From NCBI GenBank assembly GCA_964399035.1, contig CAYNPH010000027.1:12439-76438 (forward strand): a stretch of DNA of 64,000 bases. The letters are read 5' to 3'. The translations under genes and the position numbers were made by a program. The notes below the pieces were generated by a model that did not search any database, was not told where the DNA came from, and saw nothing but the letters and a program-made list of their open reading frames with translations. Positions 36,280-44,139 of this stretch are shown here, piece after piece. The DNA comes from WAOL01 sp964399035. Its GTDB lineage: Archaea > Thermoproteota > Thermoprotei_A > Sulfolobales > NBVN01. The first letter of the stretch is position 1. The number at the start of each line of letters is the position of its first letter.

Positions 36280-36298
36280 TTTTACAGTAACTGTAAAA
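36280..36298. promoter_or_regulatory. Perfect 19-base palindrome between a small ORF and the aldo/keto reductase gene
   Basis: TTTTACAGTAACTGTAAAA, nine-base arms around one A. It lies just upstream of the box A of the leftward 63-residue gene and 37 bases before the box A (CGTTTTTACTC, ~36335-36345) of the rightward gene. It is a likely binding site for a dimeric regulator. Confidence 0.5.
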
Positions 36299-36378
36299 GT
36301 GGTGAGATAGCATAACTTGGTAGCACCACGCAAGCGTTTTTACTCTTCACACCCAAGCATAACAGGGTTATTCTGGTC

Positions 36379-37338
36379 ATGGTACTAGAGAAACGTGAGC
36401 TCGGCTCATCCGGAATTAAGGTGACCGTGGTTGGTTTAGGTACTTGGCAGTTCAGCGATGCATGGGGGGTTAAGGACTACGCAACAGCCAAGAATATAGT
36501 GCGTAGGGCGTTGGAGGTAGGCGTGAACTTCATAGATACCGCCATGGTTTACGGGCAGGGCTTAAGTGAGGAATTCGTGGGCCGCGCGATTAAGGAGCTG
36601 GGTGCCAGGGAGCACTTCGTAATCGCAACTAAAATACCGGGCGAGTTCCTAGCGTATGGGGACGTATTTAAGGCCACGCAGAGGTCGCTTAGGAGGTTAG
36701 GTGTCGACGCGATAGACCTTATGCAGGTTCACTGGCCACCAGCCTGGCATAACATACCGACGTGTGAGTACATGCGTGCGCTGGAGAAATTAGTTAACCT
36801 AGGCATGATTAAGGCCATAGGCGTAAGTAACTTCGCCCCAGAACTACTGGACTCGGCCAGGGCATGCTTAGCTAGGGAGGACGTAGTGAGTAATCAAGTC
36901 AGGTACAACCTAGTGGAGCGGGACGCGGAGAAGGAGATAATACCGTACGCTGAGGCCGAAGGACTCTCAATAATAGCGTGGTCACCCCTAGCCAAGGGAG
37001 TACTGACGGGTAAGTACACGCCGGAAAACCTCCCGAGATTCAGTGACGTGAGGCAGACCGACCCGCTTTTCCAAGCAGAAAACTTCAAGATGATCTACGA
37101 CACCCTAGTGAAGAAGCTCCTTGAGATATCGAGGAAGTATGGGAGGACGCCAGCTCAGGTAGCGCTGAAGTGGTTAATTCAAGCGTCCGACACCGTCATA
37201 GTGATACCGGGCGCGAAGAACGAGAAGCAGGTTGAGGATAACGCTGCAGCCGGTGAGAGCTGGTATTTAAGCACGGAGGACTGGCTAGCGCTGGAAGAGG
37301 CAAGCCGGAACTTAAGGATAAGCAGGGTAACTTGGTAA
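36379..37338 (+). CDS. Aldo/keto reductase
   Basis: 319-residue (alpha/beta)8 NADPH-dependent oxidoreductase. The catalytic set is visible: Asp in FIDTAMVYGQG, the Tyr of the same motif, Lys in IATKIPGE and His in DLMQVHW. The NADP-binding end is VIPGAKNEKQVEDN. It resembles the bacterial and archaeal YdjG/IolS-like group. Substrate unknown. It is convergent with the Tfx-like regulator 20 bases away. Confidence 0.92.
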   Translation: MVLEKRELGSSGIKVTVVGLGTWQFSDAWGVKDYATAKNIVRRALEVGVNFIDTAMVYGQGLSEEFVGRAIKELGAREHFVIATKIPGEFLAYGDVFKATQRSLRRLGVDAIDLMQVHWPPAWHNIPTCEYMRALEKLVNLGMIKAIGVSNFAPELLDSARACLAREDVVSNQVRYNLVERDAEKEIIPYAEAEGLSIIAWSPLAKGVLTGKYTPENLPRFSDVRQTDPLFQAENFKMIYDTLVKKLLEISRKYGRTPAQVALKWLIQASDTVIVIPGAKNEKQVEDNAAAGESWYLSTEDWLALEEASRNLRISRVTW

Positions 37339-37357
37339 GAAGTTTGCTCCACCCTAA

Positions 37358-37798
37358 TCACGTAACACACTTGAAGAGAACCTTACCCTCCTTCCTTATT
37401 TTCGCCTTAATCGGGCGCTTAAGGGAGAGACCCTCAATACCGTCACATGCCTCAGCAGTCCTCAGCAGGGACATCAGTAGCTGGGCTGAGGTCTCCGATA
37501 ACTTAATGTTATGCGCGTCCGCCGCCCTTAAGACAGCGTCGATAGCTGATAACACATCCTTCCCCACCTCGAGCTCCACATCGATAAACCCCTTCACTGA
37601 AGCGTAGACCTCGAGCGTCCTGGAGCATCGCTTAACGACGTTCTTAGCCCTCCTAAGTATCAAGTATATGTCTGCCCTAGACTTACCGAGCTTCCTAGCT
37701 ATTTCATCAACCTTCATCCCGCTGAAGTACATCTCCAGCACCTTAACCTGCATCTCGGTGAAGTACGTGTCACCGTACCTCCCAGGCAACCTCAACAC
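37358..37798 (-). CDS. Tfx-family DNA-binding protein
   Basis: 146 residues. The N-terminal helix-turn-helix (FTEMQVKVLEMYFSGMKVDEIARKLGKSRADIYLILRRAK) is sigma-like and is followed by the Tfx C-terminal domain. In Methanothermobacter, Tfx binds downstream of the promoter of the molybdenum formylmethanofuran dehydrogenase operon. Here it is divergent from a tungsten aldehyde oxidoreductase gene, which suggests it controls a tungsten or molybdenum enzyme; inference. GTG 37798 is the start. Confidence 0.85.
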   Translation of the reverse strand: MLRLPGRYGDTYFTEMQVKVLEMYFSGMKVDEIARKLGKSRADIYLILRRAKNVVKRCSRTLEVYASVKGFIDVELEVGKDVLSAIDAVLRAADAHNIKLSETSAQLLMSLLRTAEACDGIEGLSLKRPIKAKIRKEGKVLFKCVT

Positions 37799-37900
37799 CT
37801 GTGACGTGGCTTAAGGGCTACTATATTATTTCACGAATGACGCTTTAAACCTGATCGGCTGTTTAATGAATTCGATTGACAACTCCAAGTAAAATGTTAA

Positions 37901-37918
37901 TCAGTAATGCATTACTGA
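37901..37918. promoter_or_regulatory. Perfect 18-base palindrome beside the AOR box A
   Basis: TCAGTAATGCATTACTGA, perfectly symmetric. It ends exactly where the A/T-rich AOR box A begins (AAAATTAATAATTC, ~37918-37931). This upstream, promoter-adjacent position often serves activators. The divergent Tfx-like protein is the natural candidate. Confidence 0.55.
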
Positions 37919-37943
37919 AAATTAATAATTCTTCAAAACACAT

Positions 37944-37963
37944 AGTGTAAAGAGGTGTACACT
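37944..37963. promoter_or_regulatory. Inverted repeat around the AOR transcription start and ribosome site
   Basis: AGTGTA (37944-37949) and TACACT (37958-37963) flank AGAGGTG, which is the ribosome-binding site for TTG 37966. With transcription predicted near 37951, most of the left arm is not transcribed, so it is more likely a DNA operator than an RNA hairpin. Confidence 0.4.
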
Positions 37964-37965
37964 TC

Positions 37966-39855
37966 TTGCCAGGAGGTTATGCAGGCAAAATACTCAGAGT
38001 TAACCTATGGTCAAGTAAAGTAAGTATCGAGGAACTCCCCGAGGAAGTGCTCAAGAACTGGATCGGCGGGAGAGGTCTCGGAGTGTACTTAATGCTCAAG
38101 GAGGTTAACCCGAAGGTAGACCCTCTGAGCCCATCCAATAAAGCAATAGTTGCTACGGGCCCACTCACAGGCATACCCGGCGTCCCGTCAGCCGGGAGGT
38201 GGGCATCAGTAACTAAGTCCCCGCTCACGAACACCGTGCACGACTCCCAAAGCGGAGGTAAGTTCGGGCCAGAGCTAAAATTCGCTGGCTTCGACGCCAT
38301 CATAATCGAGGACGAGTCGGAGGAACCCGTGTACCTCTGGATAAAGGACGGGAAGGTAGAGATAAGGGACGCCAAGCACTTATGGGGCAAGGACGTCCAC
38401 GCAACAACCGACGCCATCCAGGAGGAGCTAGCGGCGGAGGTAGGTAAGGACGAGGCCAAGAAAATCAAGGTAGCGTGCATAGGGCCAGCGGGGGAGAACC
38501 TAGTTAGGATAGCATCAATAATGAACGACAAGAACAGGGCGGCAGGCAGAGGAGGACACGGAGCCGTATGGGGCTCTAAGAAGCTTAAGGCCATAGCCGT
38601 ACTGGGGCACGGCAAACCGCCAGTAGCCGACCCAAGCAAGCTAAGGGACGCCCTAGTTAAGGCCATGGACAAAATAAAGAAGAACTCCGTAACCGCAGAG
38701 GCATTGCCGAAACTAGGCACAGCAGTCCTGGTTAACATAATAAATAAGGCGGGGATATTCCCGACCAAGAACTTCAGGACGGGCGTGTTCCCAGGTGCGG
38801 AGAAGATCAGCGGTGAGAGGTTAGCTAAGGAATTCGTGGACTGGAACAAGCAGCGTGAGGAGATCTGCTGGGGATGCCCGATCGGGTGCGCGAGGTACGC
38901 TAAGATAACAAACTCACCCTTCAGCGGTGAGGGCGGCGGGCCCGAGTACGAGACCATATGGGCTTTCGGCGCGCAGACAGGCACTGATAACCTAGAGGCC
39001 ATCTGCAAGGCGAACTTCCTCTGCAATGAGCTCGGCCTAGACACGATATCCATGGGCCACACGATAGGGACGTTAATGGAGTTAGTCGAGATGGGTAAGG
39101 TGCCGAAGGAAGCGCTCCGCGGCCTAAAGGCAGAGTGGGGAACACCTGAAGCCATCGTCGAGCTGGTGTGGAGAACCGCTTACCGCTCAGGCATAGGCAA
39201 CGACCTAGCAGAGGGGGCGCTGAGGCTAGCGAAGAAGTACGGAGCGCCAGAAATAGCGATGGTTGTCAGGGGGCAGGAGCTACCCGCCTACGACCCAAGA
39301 GGCGCTCAAGGACACGGTCTAGCCTACGCGACGAGCAACCGCGGAGGCTGCCACCTAAGGGCCTACATGATATCGCCCGAGGTGCTTGGCGTGCCTCAAC
39401 TAGTCGACAGGTTTAAGACTGAGGGCAAGCCAGCCATGGTGAAGCACTTCCAGGACGTGTCGGCAGTCGTGGATTCGCTGGTTGTATGTAAGTTCACGAC
39501 ATTCGCTCTATGGGCAGAGGACTTCGCCGAAATGCTCTCGGCCGTTACGGGCATACCGTACACAGCTAAGGACATTGAGTTGGTGGGTGAGAGAATATAC
39601 AACGCGGAGAGAGCATTCAACGTGCTGTCCTTTGGCGACGGGAGGGAATACGACACGCTACCCAAGAGGTTGCTGGAGGAGCCGATGCCTGAGGGCCCAA
39701 GCAAGGGCTACGTAGTGAAGCTAAACGAGATGCTTGACGAGTACTACAAGGTTAGGGGCTGGAGGGACGGCAGGCCAACCAGGGCTAAGTTAGAGGAACT
39801 GGGTCTTAAGTGGCTTGCTGAGTGGTTAGCTGAAGAAAAGCTGCTTCCGGAGTAA
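37966..39855 (+). CDS. aor: Tungsten aldehyde:ferredoxin oxidoreductase
   Basis: 629-residue enzyme that oxidises aldehydes to acids and reduces ferredoxin. It carries a bis-tungstopterin cofactor and one [4Fe-4S] cluster. Cluster ligands are CWGCPIGC (Cys301, 304, 308) and a distal Cys508 in LVVCKFTTFA. The N terminus YAGKILRVNLWSSKV and RAAGRGGHGAVWGSKKLKA are AOR family signatures. It starts with TTG. It probably serves peptide or sugar fermentation; reduced ferredoxin could feed the membrane hydrogenase at the left of the window. Substrate class within the family (AOR, FOR, GAPOR) is not decided, but length and the adjacent maturase favour AOR. Confidence 0.94.
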   Translation: MPGGYAGKILRVNLWSSKVSIEELPEEVLKNWIGGRGLGVYLMLKEVNPKVDPLSPSNKAIVATGPLTGIPGVPSAGRWASVTKSPLTNTVHDSQSGGKFGPELKFAGFDAIIIEDESEEPVYLWIKDGKVEIRDAKHLWGKDVHATTDAIQEELAAEVGKDEAKKIKVACIGPAGENLVRIASIMNDKNRAAGRGGHGAVWGSKKLKAIAVLGHGKPPVADPSKLRDALVKAMDKIKKNSVTAEALPKLGTAVLVNIINKAGIFPTKNFRTGVFPGAEKISGERLAKEFVDWNKQREEICWGCPIGCARYAKITNSPFSGEGGGPEYETIWAFGAQTGTDNLEAICKANFLCNELGLDTISMGHTIGTLMELVEMGKVPKEALRGLKAEWGTPEAIVELVWRTAYRSGIGNDLAEGALRLAKKYGAPEIAMVVRGQELPAYDPRGAQGHGLAYATSNRGGCHLRAYMISPEVLGVPQLVDRFKTEGKPAMVKHFQDVSAVVDSLVVCKFTTFALWAEDFAEMLSAVTGIPYTAKDIELVGERIYNAERAFNVLSFGDGREYDTLPKRLLEEPMPEGPSKGYVVKLNEMLDEYYKVRGWRDGRPTRAKLEELGLKWLAEWLAEEKLLPE

Positions 39856-39965
39856 GGACGTTTTTAAACATGAAGAAGTTTTCCCTTACCATTAGTTCCT
39901 CTTTCTCGGCAAGACCTAACGTATTTTACCTAGTGATTACCTAGAATTAATGACAGGTATGTCAT

Positions 39966-41078
39966 ATGAGCATTAAGAACACCTTCAGGTTCTATGAGTG
40001 GGAGGTCAGGTACGTTCCCTCGAGACCGTCCGTGCTGGTGATAGAGGTAACGACTAGGTGCAACCTATCGTGCGTGCATTGCTTTAGGAGGGGTATGCGG
40101 GAAAGCGAGGGTGACATGGACTACGAGCTGTTCCTGAAGCTAATGCGGGAGGTGCGCGATTGGGGAGGTGTGGAGAGGATAACCTTAACTGGGTGGGGCG
40201 AACCCACGGTTCACCCCAACATACTCGACATGCTTAACGAGGCCAAGAAAGTTGCTAAGGAAGTATACCTAAGCACGAACGGCGTAACACTCGCTGAGAT
40301 GGCTGACGACCTGATAAGGCTGAGGGTCGACGGGCTCTACGTCAGCGTAGACTCCCCCGAGGTAGAGACGTTCTCGAGGCTAAGGTTAGGGGGTTCACTC
40401 ACTAAGGTCCTCGAAGGACTGAAGAAGCTCAAGGAACTGAAATTCGCTAAACACTCACCTAAGCCTGCAGTAACGATAATATTCACGATAACTAAGATGA
40501 ACTACCATCAAGTGATTGAGGCCTCCTTGCTGGCTAAGGAGGTAATGGCTAACAGGTTAGTCTACAGTAACTTAATACCGCCCAATAAGGGGGTCGAGGA
40601 CCTAACATGCCTAGGCGACGTTGAATGCACCGAGAAAGTACTGAGGGACATTGCTGAGGTAAGTAAGGAGGCAATGGACGGGAAACTATCAGTGCAGTCA
40701 ACATACCTCAACGTCAGAAGCTACTTCCTATGCCCCTTCATAAGTTACGGGGCCACATACATCTGTAGCGATGGGGCGGTAACCCCATGCATGTACTTCG
40801 CCCACGACTGGAGCCCCACCCTATTCGGCGTAAGTAGACACGTTAGGAGAGTAGTGATGGGTGACCTACATAAGCAGGACTTGCTCAGCATCTGGCAGTC
40901 ACCCGACTACGTCAGGTTCAGGTTCGCCGTGAGGTCCGGACAGATGCCTTCCTGCCTGGACTGCGAGCTCGCTGAGTACTGTAGCTACACCTTAGAGAAC
41001 ACTTACGACTGCTTGGGCAACGCACCCTCATGCGGGTCCTGCCCATTCGCTAAAAACCTATCCTTCTGCCCCGTCTAA
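39966..41078 (+). CDS. cmo: Radical SAM/SPASM tungsten-cofactor maturase
   Basis: 370 residues. The radical SAM motif CNLSCVHC (Cys32, 36, 39) is followed by a SPASM-type C-terminal region with many Cys (CPFISYG, CSDGAVTPC, CLDCELAEYC, CGSCPF). This matches the maturase usually found beside AOR genes (called cofactor-modifying protein in Pyrococcus). It probably modifies the tungstopterin or the AOR protein; the exact reaction is not established. 111 bases downstream of aor. Confidence 0.9.
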   Translation: MSIKNTFRFYEWEVRYVPSRPSVLVIEVTTRCNLSCVHCFRRGMRESEGDMDYELFLKLMREVRDWGGVERITLTGWGEPTVHPNILDMLNEAKKVAKEVYLSTNGVTLAEMADDLIRLRVDGLYVSVDSPEVETFSRLRLGGSLTKVLEGLKKLKELKFAKHSPKPAVTIIFTITKMNYHQVIEASLLAKEVMANRLVYSNLIPPNKGVEDLTCLGDVECTEKVLRDIAEVSKEAMDGKLSVQSTYLNVRSYFLCPFISYGATYICSDGAVTPCMYFAHDWSPTLFGVSRHVRRVVMGDLHKQDLLSIWQSPDYVRFRFAVRSGQMPSCLDCELAEYCSYTLENTYDCLGNAPSCGSCPFAKNLSFCPV

Positions 41079-41095
41079 GCGGGCCTCACCCCATT

Positions 41096-41545
41096 TTACT
41101 CAGCGTGTTTATGGTGCGTGTGTGGGTGGGTGCGGCCCCCTCCTTCAACAGCTAATAGCATTGTCCTCGCTATGTTGACTCCCCGAATACTGACGAGCTT
41201 GCCCAGAAGCTCCTTAATTTCTTCAGTCTTACCCCTAACAACTATAGCTAGCATGCAGTGATCCTCGTCTAGGTGAATGTGTAGCGTCGACACTATCAGG
41301 TCAAGGAACTCGTGCTGAACGTCTGTTAACTCCTTATCGGCACCTTTACGGGAGTGGTCGTAAATGACGCCTATGATGCCTACGGCATTCTCCGCGGTTT
41401 CCCATTTATGTTCATTTATGAATAGCTTGAGGGCTTCCCTAACTAAGGCCGATTTACTCTTAATTCCTAAGGTCTTCATGCACTCCTCCAACTCCTGGGC
41501 AAGTGATTCGGGGACGTAGATGCCGAATTTCCCCCTCAGGTTCAA
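41096..41545 (-). CDS. nikR: NikR nickel-responsive regulator
   Basis: 149 residues: an N-terminal ribbon-helix-helix (RGKFGIYVPESLAQELEECM) and a C-terminal ACT-like metal domain. High-affinity nickel ligands are all present at His78, His89, His91 and Cys97 (LHIHLDEDHC), with the same spacing as in E. coli NikR. The C terminus adds a His-rich tail (THPHTHHKHAE) that may bind extra metal. A nickel sensor fits the [NiFe] hydrogenase in this genome. Targets not visible. Confidence 0.93.
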   Translation of the reverse strand: MNLRGKFGIYVPESLAQELEECMKTLGIKSKSALVREALKLFINEHKWETAENAVGIIGVIYDHSRKGADKELTDVQHEFLDLIVSTLHIHLDEDHCMLAIVVRGKTEEIKELLGKLVSIRGVNIARTMLLAVEGGGRTHPHTHHKHAE

Positions 41546-41591
41546 GCACCGCGATTAGAGACGCTTAAGGAATTAATTAAGAAAACGGGTG

Positions 41592-42242
41592 CTAAGCCCT
41601 CCTGACTCTTCGAACGGAAACAAACTTAGATGACGTTAGGTAGAACCTGAAGGGCTCGTCCAGATCCTCGGTCACACCTACCCTGAAGTCACGCATGACG
41701 TCATCGTCACTCACACGCAACCCGACGTCCTCCACCCATAGCCCATTCGTTTTCCTAACGTACATTGGTGTTTTATGGAAGGACTTATCCACGCGTAGGG
41801 CGCGAGTTAGTCTGCCTGGCCCCGACGTGAGTAGCTTAGCGTTCGATAAGCTCCCCAAGCCGCGGAACCTCACCATGTGTTCCATGCCCTCCACTGGTTC
41901 TATAGCACGAAAGAGAACAGCGCCACCAGCACCGTCTTCATGAGCAACTACGTTGAGCATCCAGTGAGTGTGTATGCCATACACTAGGGCTAAGCCGCAC
42001 TCCCCGTAAAGAGTTCTCCTCAGATCCCCACCCTTCCTAGCTCTCGAGGCAGGATCCTCGGAACCGAAGTAAGCCTCAACCTCGACAATGATTCCCGAGA
42101 GCCTCTCACCATCGATGTCGCGGACCAGTAACTTCCCCAGCAAGTCACGGGCAACGATATCTGGCCTCCTACAGTAGAACTCCTTACTAAGAACAGAACC
42201 TGGGATGTGGGGAACTACCTGTCTACTCACGCCGTTCACCAC
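41592..42242 (-). CDS. 3-methyladenine DNA glycosylase (AAG/MPG family)
   Basis: 216 residues. Removes alkylated purines to start base-excision repair. Family motifs: DIVARDLLGKLLVR, GIIVEVEAYFG with catalytic Glu, DPASRARKGGD, and YGIHTHWMLNVV for base contact, ending with the typical FYLTSSKFVSVRR. It overlaps the M48 protease gene by 20 bases. Confidence 0.93.
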   Translation of the reverse strand: MVNGVSRQVVPHIPGSVLSKEFYCRRPDIVARDLLGKLLVRDIDGERLSGIIVEVEAYFGSEDPASRARKGGDLRRTLYGECGLALVYGIHTHWMLNVVAHEDGAGGAVLFRAIEPVEGMEHMVRFRGLGSLSNAKLLTSGPGRLTRALRVDKSFHKTPMYVRKTNGLWVEDVGLRVSDDDVMRDFRVGVTEDLDEPFRFYLTSSKFVSVRRVRRA

Positions 42243-42900
42243 CCGCCACCTCGCAAGGCATTGGGTGAGGGTTCACGGCCTCAGCAACGCGAATGGAATT
42301 CATAAATAACCTCCCAAGTAGGCCAAGATCCCTCACGGCATTCCTTAGCGCTTCACTATACCTGATAACGGCCTCCACAAATATTGCCTCACCAACCACC
42401 CGCGCGGCGTGGGCGTTAGCCTCAGCCTCCTCAGCCCCGAAGGGGATCCACCGCATGAGCCTTGACTCAAGCCTCCGCACGATCAGCGACGCGTAAGGGA
42501 AAGCTGCTAGTATGATGAATGCGGTCAATATCGCGGCGAGAACCTCGTAAAGCGGGTTACCTGGTAAGGGTGCGCTAACAAGTAACCACAGCGGAACGGC
42601 TGTGATGAGTAGGACAACGTCAACTAGCAGTAAGTAACCGCAGGCACTCGTGAGTAAGTTACGTAGTAACCTCCTCCGATCCTTAATCATGGTTAGGTGG
42701 TAAGCCTCATGCGCTAGTATCGCCCTCAAATGCTCGTCGCTGAGACTCCGTGCAACGGCCTCGGAAACAAGCACGAGGTTCAGCCACGGAATTGCCGCAA
42801 TGCCTGGGAAATACTTACTAACCATTACCTTAGCATCACCGCAACCAGCCTCCAACGCCAACCTCTCAACCCTTCTCATGAGGTCCTCATGTTCCTCCAT
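42223..42900 (-). CDS. M48-like membrane metallopeptidase
   Basis: 225 residues. The zinc motif is HEAYH in LRAILAHEAYHLTMIKD; the third ligand is probably the Glu in AEEAEANAHAARV. Two central helices anchor it (~85-130). This is a short relative of HtpX, which degrades membrane proteins. It is adjacent to the DNA glycosylase with overlapping ends, although a shared role is doubtful. Confidence 0.82.
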   Translation of the reverse strand: MEEHEDLMRRVERLALEAGCGDAKVMVSKYFPGIAAIPWLNLVLVSEAVARSLSDEHLRAILAHEAYHLTMIKDRRRLLRNLLTSACGYLLLVDVVLLITAVPLWLLVSAPLPGNPLYEVLAAILTAFIILAAFPYASLIVRRLESRLMRWIPFGAEEAEANAHAARVVGEAIFVEAVIRYSEALRNAVRDLGLLGRLFMNSIRVAEAVNPHPMPCEVAGGERRE

Positions 42901-42964
42901 TGATCGAGACCTCCAATGGCGCCTAGGAATACTTACCTCAAAACAAGTAATTAATGCGCAGTAA

Positions 42965-43874
42965 CTACGGTATCAACGAAGCCATGACTAGGGTGAACCC
43001 CACGATTACGGATCCAGCCAGCCTGCCCCGCGTGAGTGCTTCACCAATGGTTCCCGCAGAAATGAACTGCGTTAACACCGGTGTGAGGGCGGTCGCTAGC
43101 GTAGGCACCAACACACCAATGTCCCTAATGGCCACTACGAAGAGTGAGAAACCAATGAAGTACGCAACCACACCCGACGCCATCCCGAAAAATACGCCCC
43201 GTAAGAGCCCTGAACGCGTCACGCCTTCCTTAACTTCCGAGCGCCTCCTAACCCTTAGGAAACCCACGGTGAGAAGTACTGGTGCGAGCACTGCCGACCT
43301 AACGAAGGCTAGGGTAAAGGGATCTACGCTGGAGTACTTAGCAACGTAAGATACGGCATCGACGCTAATCCCCCAAAACACGGCCGCCGCAACCCCGAAG
43401 AGAACTCCGGCACGGCTAAACCCGCTCTCCTGCCTCCTCCCTTCGTCCCGCACAGCAAGGTACACTCCGAAGAGCGCTATGGGTGTCAGCGCCAGCACCA
43501 TGATGTTCTCTCGCTCCCCCAGTAAGGCAATGGCGCTTAACTGAGCCACTAGTATGTACTGGTACGAGATAAGGACTGCTAGACCAGTGCCTAACTCCCT
43601 TATGGCGTACGCGTAAGCGATGTCACCTAAGCCAGGGCCGAGCACGGCCGATGCAACAATCATTAACGCTATGACAGGCCTAAACACGTCGCCTGAGAAA
43701 CCTAGGAGAAGTATGACCGGAGTGAAAAGGGCAAGCGAAGTAACGAACCTAATCCCAGCTAAATAATACGGGATCGTTAAGGTACCTAAGCCCCACCTTG
43801 ATTAAGGCAGGCGTCACAGCCCACGCTACAGCTGCACCCACGCCCATTAACGTACCTAGTGCCATGACCTGCAT
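42965..43874 (-). pseudogene. EamA/DMT transporter interrupted by an apparent +1 frameshift
   Basis: Drug/metabolite transporter with two EamA domains. The uninterrupted part (42,965-43,687) lacks the first helices. Upstream, ATG 43874 follows GGGAGGAG and reads MQVMALGTLMGVGAAVAW then hits TAG at about 43,750. Removing one T from the TTT run (43,761-43,763) gives DPVLLAGIRFV and joins both parts to 302 residues and ten helices, the normal size. It is the third case in the window of a single surplus base in a three-base run near the 5' end. Assembly error, recent mutation or programmed shift cannot be told apart here. Confidence 0.8.
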
Positions 43875-43956
43875 CGCCGCTCCTCCCGTTCACTAACCCT
43901 GATAACCGTAAGGGGGTGGGTACTGCCGAATTAAGATTACTCCTTAACTACCTCCT

Positions 43957-43970
43957 AAATAATATACTTG
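43957..43970 (+). promoter_or_regulatory. Box A promoter for the leader of the 232-residue gene
   Basis: AAATAATATACTTG, the strongest TATA-like element in the 43,875-44,139 gap. It predicts transcription from about 43,990 at a run of G. That leaves a leader of about 150 bases before TTG 44140. Confidence 0.5.
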
Positions 43971-43988
43971 GTACTTGGATGATGTGTT

Positions 43989-44139
43989 GGGGGGCCTTGA
44001 ACCCCTGTGCAGGGGTGATGAAGTACGAATCCGGTCTGATGCTAATCCTTCTGGCGTAAACACTGTTTAAGGTGGGATTAGCAACCCACAGCCATAAAAA
44101 CCCTTTGCATTACCATAACGTCTTAGAGGGTGTATTTCG
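43989..44139 (+). ncRNA. Structured leader with mutually exclusive helices (candidate riboswitch-like RNA)
   Basis: The leader contains four possible helices in two competing pairs. GGGG (43,989-43,994) can pair with CCCC (44,002-44,005), but CCCCTG can instead pair with CAGGGG (44,010-44,015). GCTAATCC (44,041-44,048) pairs perfectly with GGATTAGC (44,075-44,082), but the same right arm overlaps GTGGG/CCCAC (44,072-44,076 with 44,085-44,089). Such either/or pairing is typical of RNA switches. Kink-turn-like boxes GTGATGA (44,015) and CTGA (44,036) are also present. It matches no family I can name. The ribosome site GAGGGTG precedes TTG 44140. Confidence 0.45.

Noticed and set aside
37977..39155. 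Long open frame (392 codons) antisense to the tungsten AOR gene
   Set aside because: AOR is a clear family match with all cofactor ligands. The antisense frame is a codon-bias shadow with no motifs or promoter.
43979..44039. C/D box guide RNA at the start of the 43,989 leader
   Set aside because: GTGATGA and CTGA are good C' and D boxes, but the first C box is one base off, D' is TTGA, and the 14-base gap between D' and C' forms a hairpin. No guide match to rRNA could be verified. Kept only as part of the leader.
44030..44062. Resemblance to the TPP riboswitch core (CTGAT, TAAT, GCGTA)
   Set aside because: The required helices and the CTGAGA box are missing, so the similarity looks accidental.
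43985..44095. tRNA on the minus strand (GGGGTTCAAGGCCCC looks like a T arm)
   Set aside because: No acceptor stem, D arm or anticodon arm can be formed at proper distances, even allowing for an intron.
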